DNA of 7,384 nt from Bacillota bacterium (lineage in GTDB: Bacteria > Bacillota > Clostridia > Peptostreptococcales > Anaerovoracaceae), in assembly GCA_016282655.1 (NCBI GenBank), contig JAEELK010000244.1:1-7384 (forward strand), read 5' to 3'. The position numbers and the translations under genes are program-made. The notes beneath the pieces are model-generated. The model worked only from the letters and a program-made list of their open reading frames with translations, did no database searches and was not told the DNA's origin. Of the stretch, positions 6,053-7,384 are shown piece after piece (the stretch's first letter is position 1; each line of letters begins with the position of its first letter).

Positions 6053-6400
6053 TCAGCTTTCGATCTCGATGGACTCGATGTAGAACTCCTTGCCCTCGTC
6101 CGTGGGGCCGCCCGGGCCGCCGCACGCGGGACAGGCAAAGGAATAGAGCGACTCCCGGTAAAACAGATGACCGCAGCTGCGGCAGCGCAGCCTTGCCCGC
6201 ACCGGGGTGAAGCTGATCTCCGCGCCCTCGCAGAGAGTCCCTTTGGCGATGAGGTCGAAATACATGGCGATGGACTCGCCGATGAAGCCGGACTGCTCCC
6301 CCACCACCAGGCGGACGGCCTTCACCGCTTTCGCGCCCGCCTCCTCCGCGCGGCGGCAGGCGATCTTTACGATCTGTTCCGTGATGGGATATTCGTGCAA
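6053..6400 (-). CDS. hypA: Hydrogenase/urease nickel metallochaperone HypA
   Basis: HypA carries nickel and, with HypB, inserts it into NiFe-hydrogenase (in some bacteria also urease). The protein is 115 residues, the usual size. It begins MHE, the N-terminal nickel-binding motif with His2, and has a zinc site of two CxxC pairs (Cys73/Cys76 and Cys90/Cys93). VVGEQSGFIGESIAMYFD at 32-49 matches the conserved core. The start codon is TTG at 6400-6398, supported by GGAAGGAGG eight bases upstream and by the conserved MHE N terminus. The gene is separated from hypB and hypF by both T-box units and has its own terminator. It lies 86 bases after the MerR-type gene with no terminator between them, so cotranscription is possible. 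I see no convincing promoter in that gap. Confidence 0.95.
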   Translation of the reverse strand: MHEYPITEQIVKIACRRAEEAGAKAVKAVRLVVGEQSGFIGESIAMYFDLIAKGTLCEGAEISFTPVRARLRCRSCGHLFYRESLYSFACPACGGPGGPTDEGKEFYIESIEIES

Positions 6401-6486
6401 GCGCGCGGCCTCCTTCCGGTCTCAAGCTTATACTCTGTTTGTATCACATCGCGCGCAGAATGGAAAGCCAAAACAGATCGCGCGGA

Positions 6487-7296
6487 TCATTTCACCGGAT
6501 AACAGACCTCGGTGACGAATTCGTCCGGGTCCTGCGTCTCGTGCGGGCTCACGTGATAGATGTTGAACATCGGCCCGGCGCACTCGTAGCCGTTGGCGTT
6601 CACCCAGGCGATGACCGCGCCGTAAACGTCCGGCATCTGCTCGTAGCCGCCCTTGACCATGCAGCTCGCGACCTTGACCGCGGGCAGCGTCCTGAACTTC
6701 ACGTGCTCCGTATCCGGGTACTCCCCTTTGACCGTCTTCCACGCGACGAGCTCCACGTCCTCCTCGCGGTATTCGTCGTCCAGATATTCCGCCGCCACGA
6801 GGCAGGGATCCGCGGGGATCAGGTGCAGCGGGTCGGTCTCTTCCCGCAGGATCTTCCAGACCATGCCTTCTTCTTCGTAACGGGGGATCGTCATGTGGAG
6901 CGTGGCCGCGTAGCGCTCCGGGATCGTCTTGATCGATACGTCGTAACTCATATCCTGTTCCTTTCTCAGGCGTTTTCGGGCTGTTTCCAGAAGGCGCATC
7001 TGATGCTCCGCCGTCCGGGAGAGCGCTTCCACCGCAAGCTGGCGCTTCATCAGATAGTCATCCAGCGCCGCGCGGTCCTCGTAGATCTCCAGGATCCGCA
7101 CGATCTCCGCGAGCTGGAAGCCCATATCCTTCAGGGCGGTGATCCGGCCGAGGACGGGCAGCTGCTCAGGGCTGTAATAGCGGTAGCCCGTCAGCTCATC
7201 GATCTCAGCGGGCTTCAGCAGGCCGATCTCATCGTAATGCCGGAGCATGCGGACGCTGACTCTAGAAAGCTTTGAAAATTCGCCGATCTTCAGCAT
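6487..7296 (-). CDS. MerR-family regulator with GyrI/BmrR-like effector domain
   Basis: This is probably a ligand-sensing transcription activator/repressor. Residues 1 to about 70 form the MerR winged helix (LKIGEFSKLSRVSVRMLRHY, then DEIGLLKP and TGYRYYS). A dimerisation coiled coil covers about 80-113. Residues 117-268 fit a GyrI-like small-molecule binding domain (VSIKTIPERYAA at the start, EVCYPVK at the end), as in BmrR and BltR. The 269-residue length fits that subfamily. The ATG at 7296 is preceded by GGAGGGAGAT. The promoter upstream has the MerR-type 19-bp spacer and an internal inverted repeat, so autoregulation is likely. No efflux pump or other obvious target lies nearby in this window; hypA follows by 86 bases. 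The ligand cannot be inferred. Confidence 0.9.
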   Translation of the reverse strand: MLKIGEFSKLSRVSVRMLRHYDEIGLLKPAEIDELTGYRYYSPEQLPVLGRITALKDMGFQLAEIVRILEIYEDRAALDDYLMKRQLAVEALSRTAEHQMRLLETARKRLRKEQDMSYDVSIKTIPERYAATLHMTIPRYEEEGMVWKILREETDPLHLIPADPCLVAAEYLDDEYREEDVELVAWKTVKGEYPDTEHVKFRTLPAVKVASCMVKGGYEQMPDVYGAVIAWVNANGYECAGPMFNIYHVSPHETQDPDEFVTEVCYPVK

Positions 7297-7338
7297 TTTG
7301 ATCTCCCTCCATGGAGTGTCCTTTTTGAGCTCACCCTT

Positions 7339-7369
7339 ACTGTAATCCCTACCACAATGGCAGAGTCAA
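7339..7369 (-). promoter_or_regulatory. MerR-type autoregulated promoter with 19-bp spacer and operator
   Basis: On the minus strand there is a -35 TTGACT (7369-7364) and a -10 TACAGT (7344-7339), separated by 19 bp, the long spacing characteristic of MerR-controlled promoters. The spacer contains CTGCCA-TTG-TGGTAG (7363-7349), an imperfect inverted repeat matching in five of six positions, placed where MerR dimers bind. Transcription would start near 7332, about 35 bases before the regulator's start codon. Confidence 0.8.
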
Positions 7370-7384
7370 GCGTTTTTTTCATGC

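Noticed and set aside
6401..6486. A separate hypA promoter (TTGGCT with GATACA or TATAAG)
   Set aside because: Spacings are 20 bp or longer and the boxes are weak; not good enough to annotate.

Overview
The window looks like a stretch of a GC-rich anaerobic Firmicute chromosome (Clostridia-like). The evidence is two complete T-box riboswitch leaders, strong GGAGG-type Shine-Dalgarno sites, consensus sigma-A promoters with 17-bp spacers, a TTG start behind a strong ribosome site, and nickel-hydrogenase maturation genes. Every gene I can support lies on the minus strand, so the order of transcription runs from high to low coordinates. Long open frames on the plus strand are composition shadows.

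Layout in transcription order. (1) 7296-6487 is a MerR-family regulator with a BmrR/GyrI-like effector domain. It sits behind a typical MerR promoter with a 19-bp spacer and an inverted repeat inside the spacer. (2) 6400-6053 is hypA (TTG start), closed by a strong intrinsic terminator at 6009-6040. (3) A consensus promoter at 5964-5992 drives T-box leader 1 (about 5957-5644). It controls a single 836-residue protein that fuses a xylose-isomerase-like TIM barrel to a complete acyl-CoA ligase (5643-3133). (4) Twenty bases after that stop codon a second consensus promoter (3084-3112) drives T-box leader 2 (about 3077-2721). It controls a medium-chain acyl-CoA synthetase (2720-1080), followed by hypB (1021-320) and hypF (319 to beyond the left edge).

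The notable feature is regulatory. Two consecutive transcription units, each led by an adenylate-forming CoA ligase, each carry a complete tRNA-sensing T-box with Stem I, Stem III, antiterminator and terminator. Neither controls an aminoacyl-tRNA synthetase, an amino-acid transporter or a standard amino-acid biosynthesis gene. Both T-box bulges read UGGU, which predicts a tRNA with discriminator base A73. By comparison with the usual GAA-NNN-A specifier context, the best candidate specifier is CGU (Arg), clearly in leader 2 and weakly in leader 1. A one-base shift would read GUA and GUC (Val). A valine reading would suit a CoA ligase that activates a branched short-chain acid for reductive amino-acid synthesis, but this is unproven.

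The second T-box operon also appears to carry hypB and hypF, which would place part of nickel-hydrogenase maturation under amino-acid control. HypB has an unusual seven-histidine C-terminal tail, and the TIM-barrel half of the fusion has Asn where related enzymes normally have a metal-binding Asp. No CRISPR arrays, mobile elements, tRNAs or rRNAs were seen.
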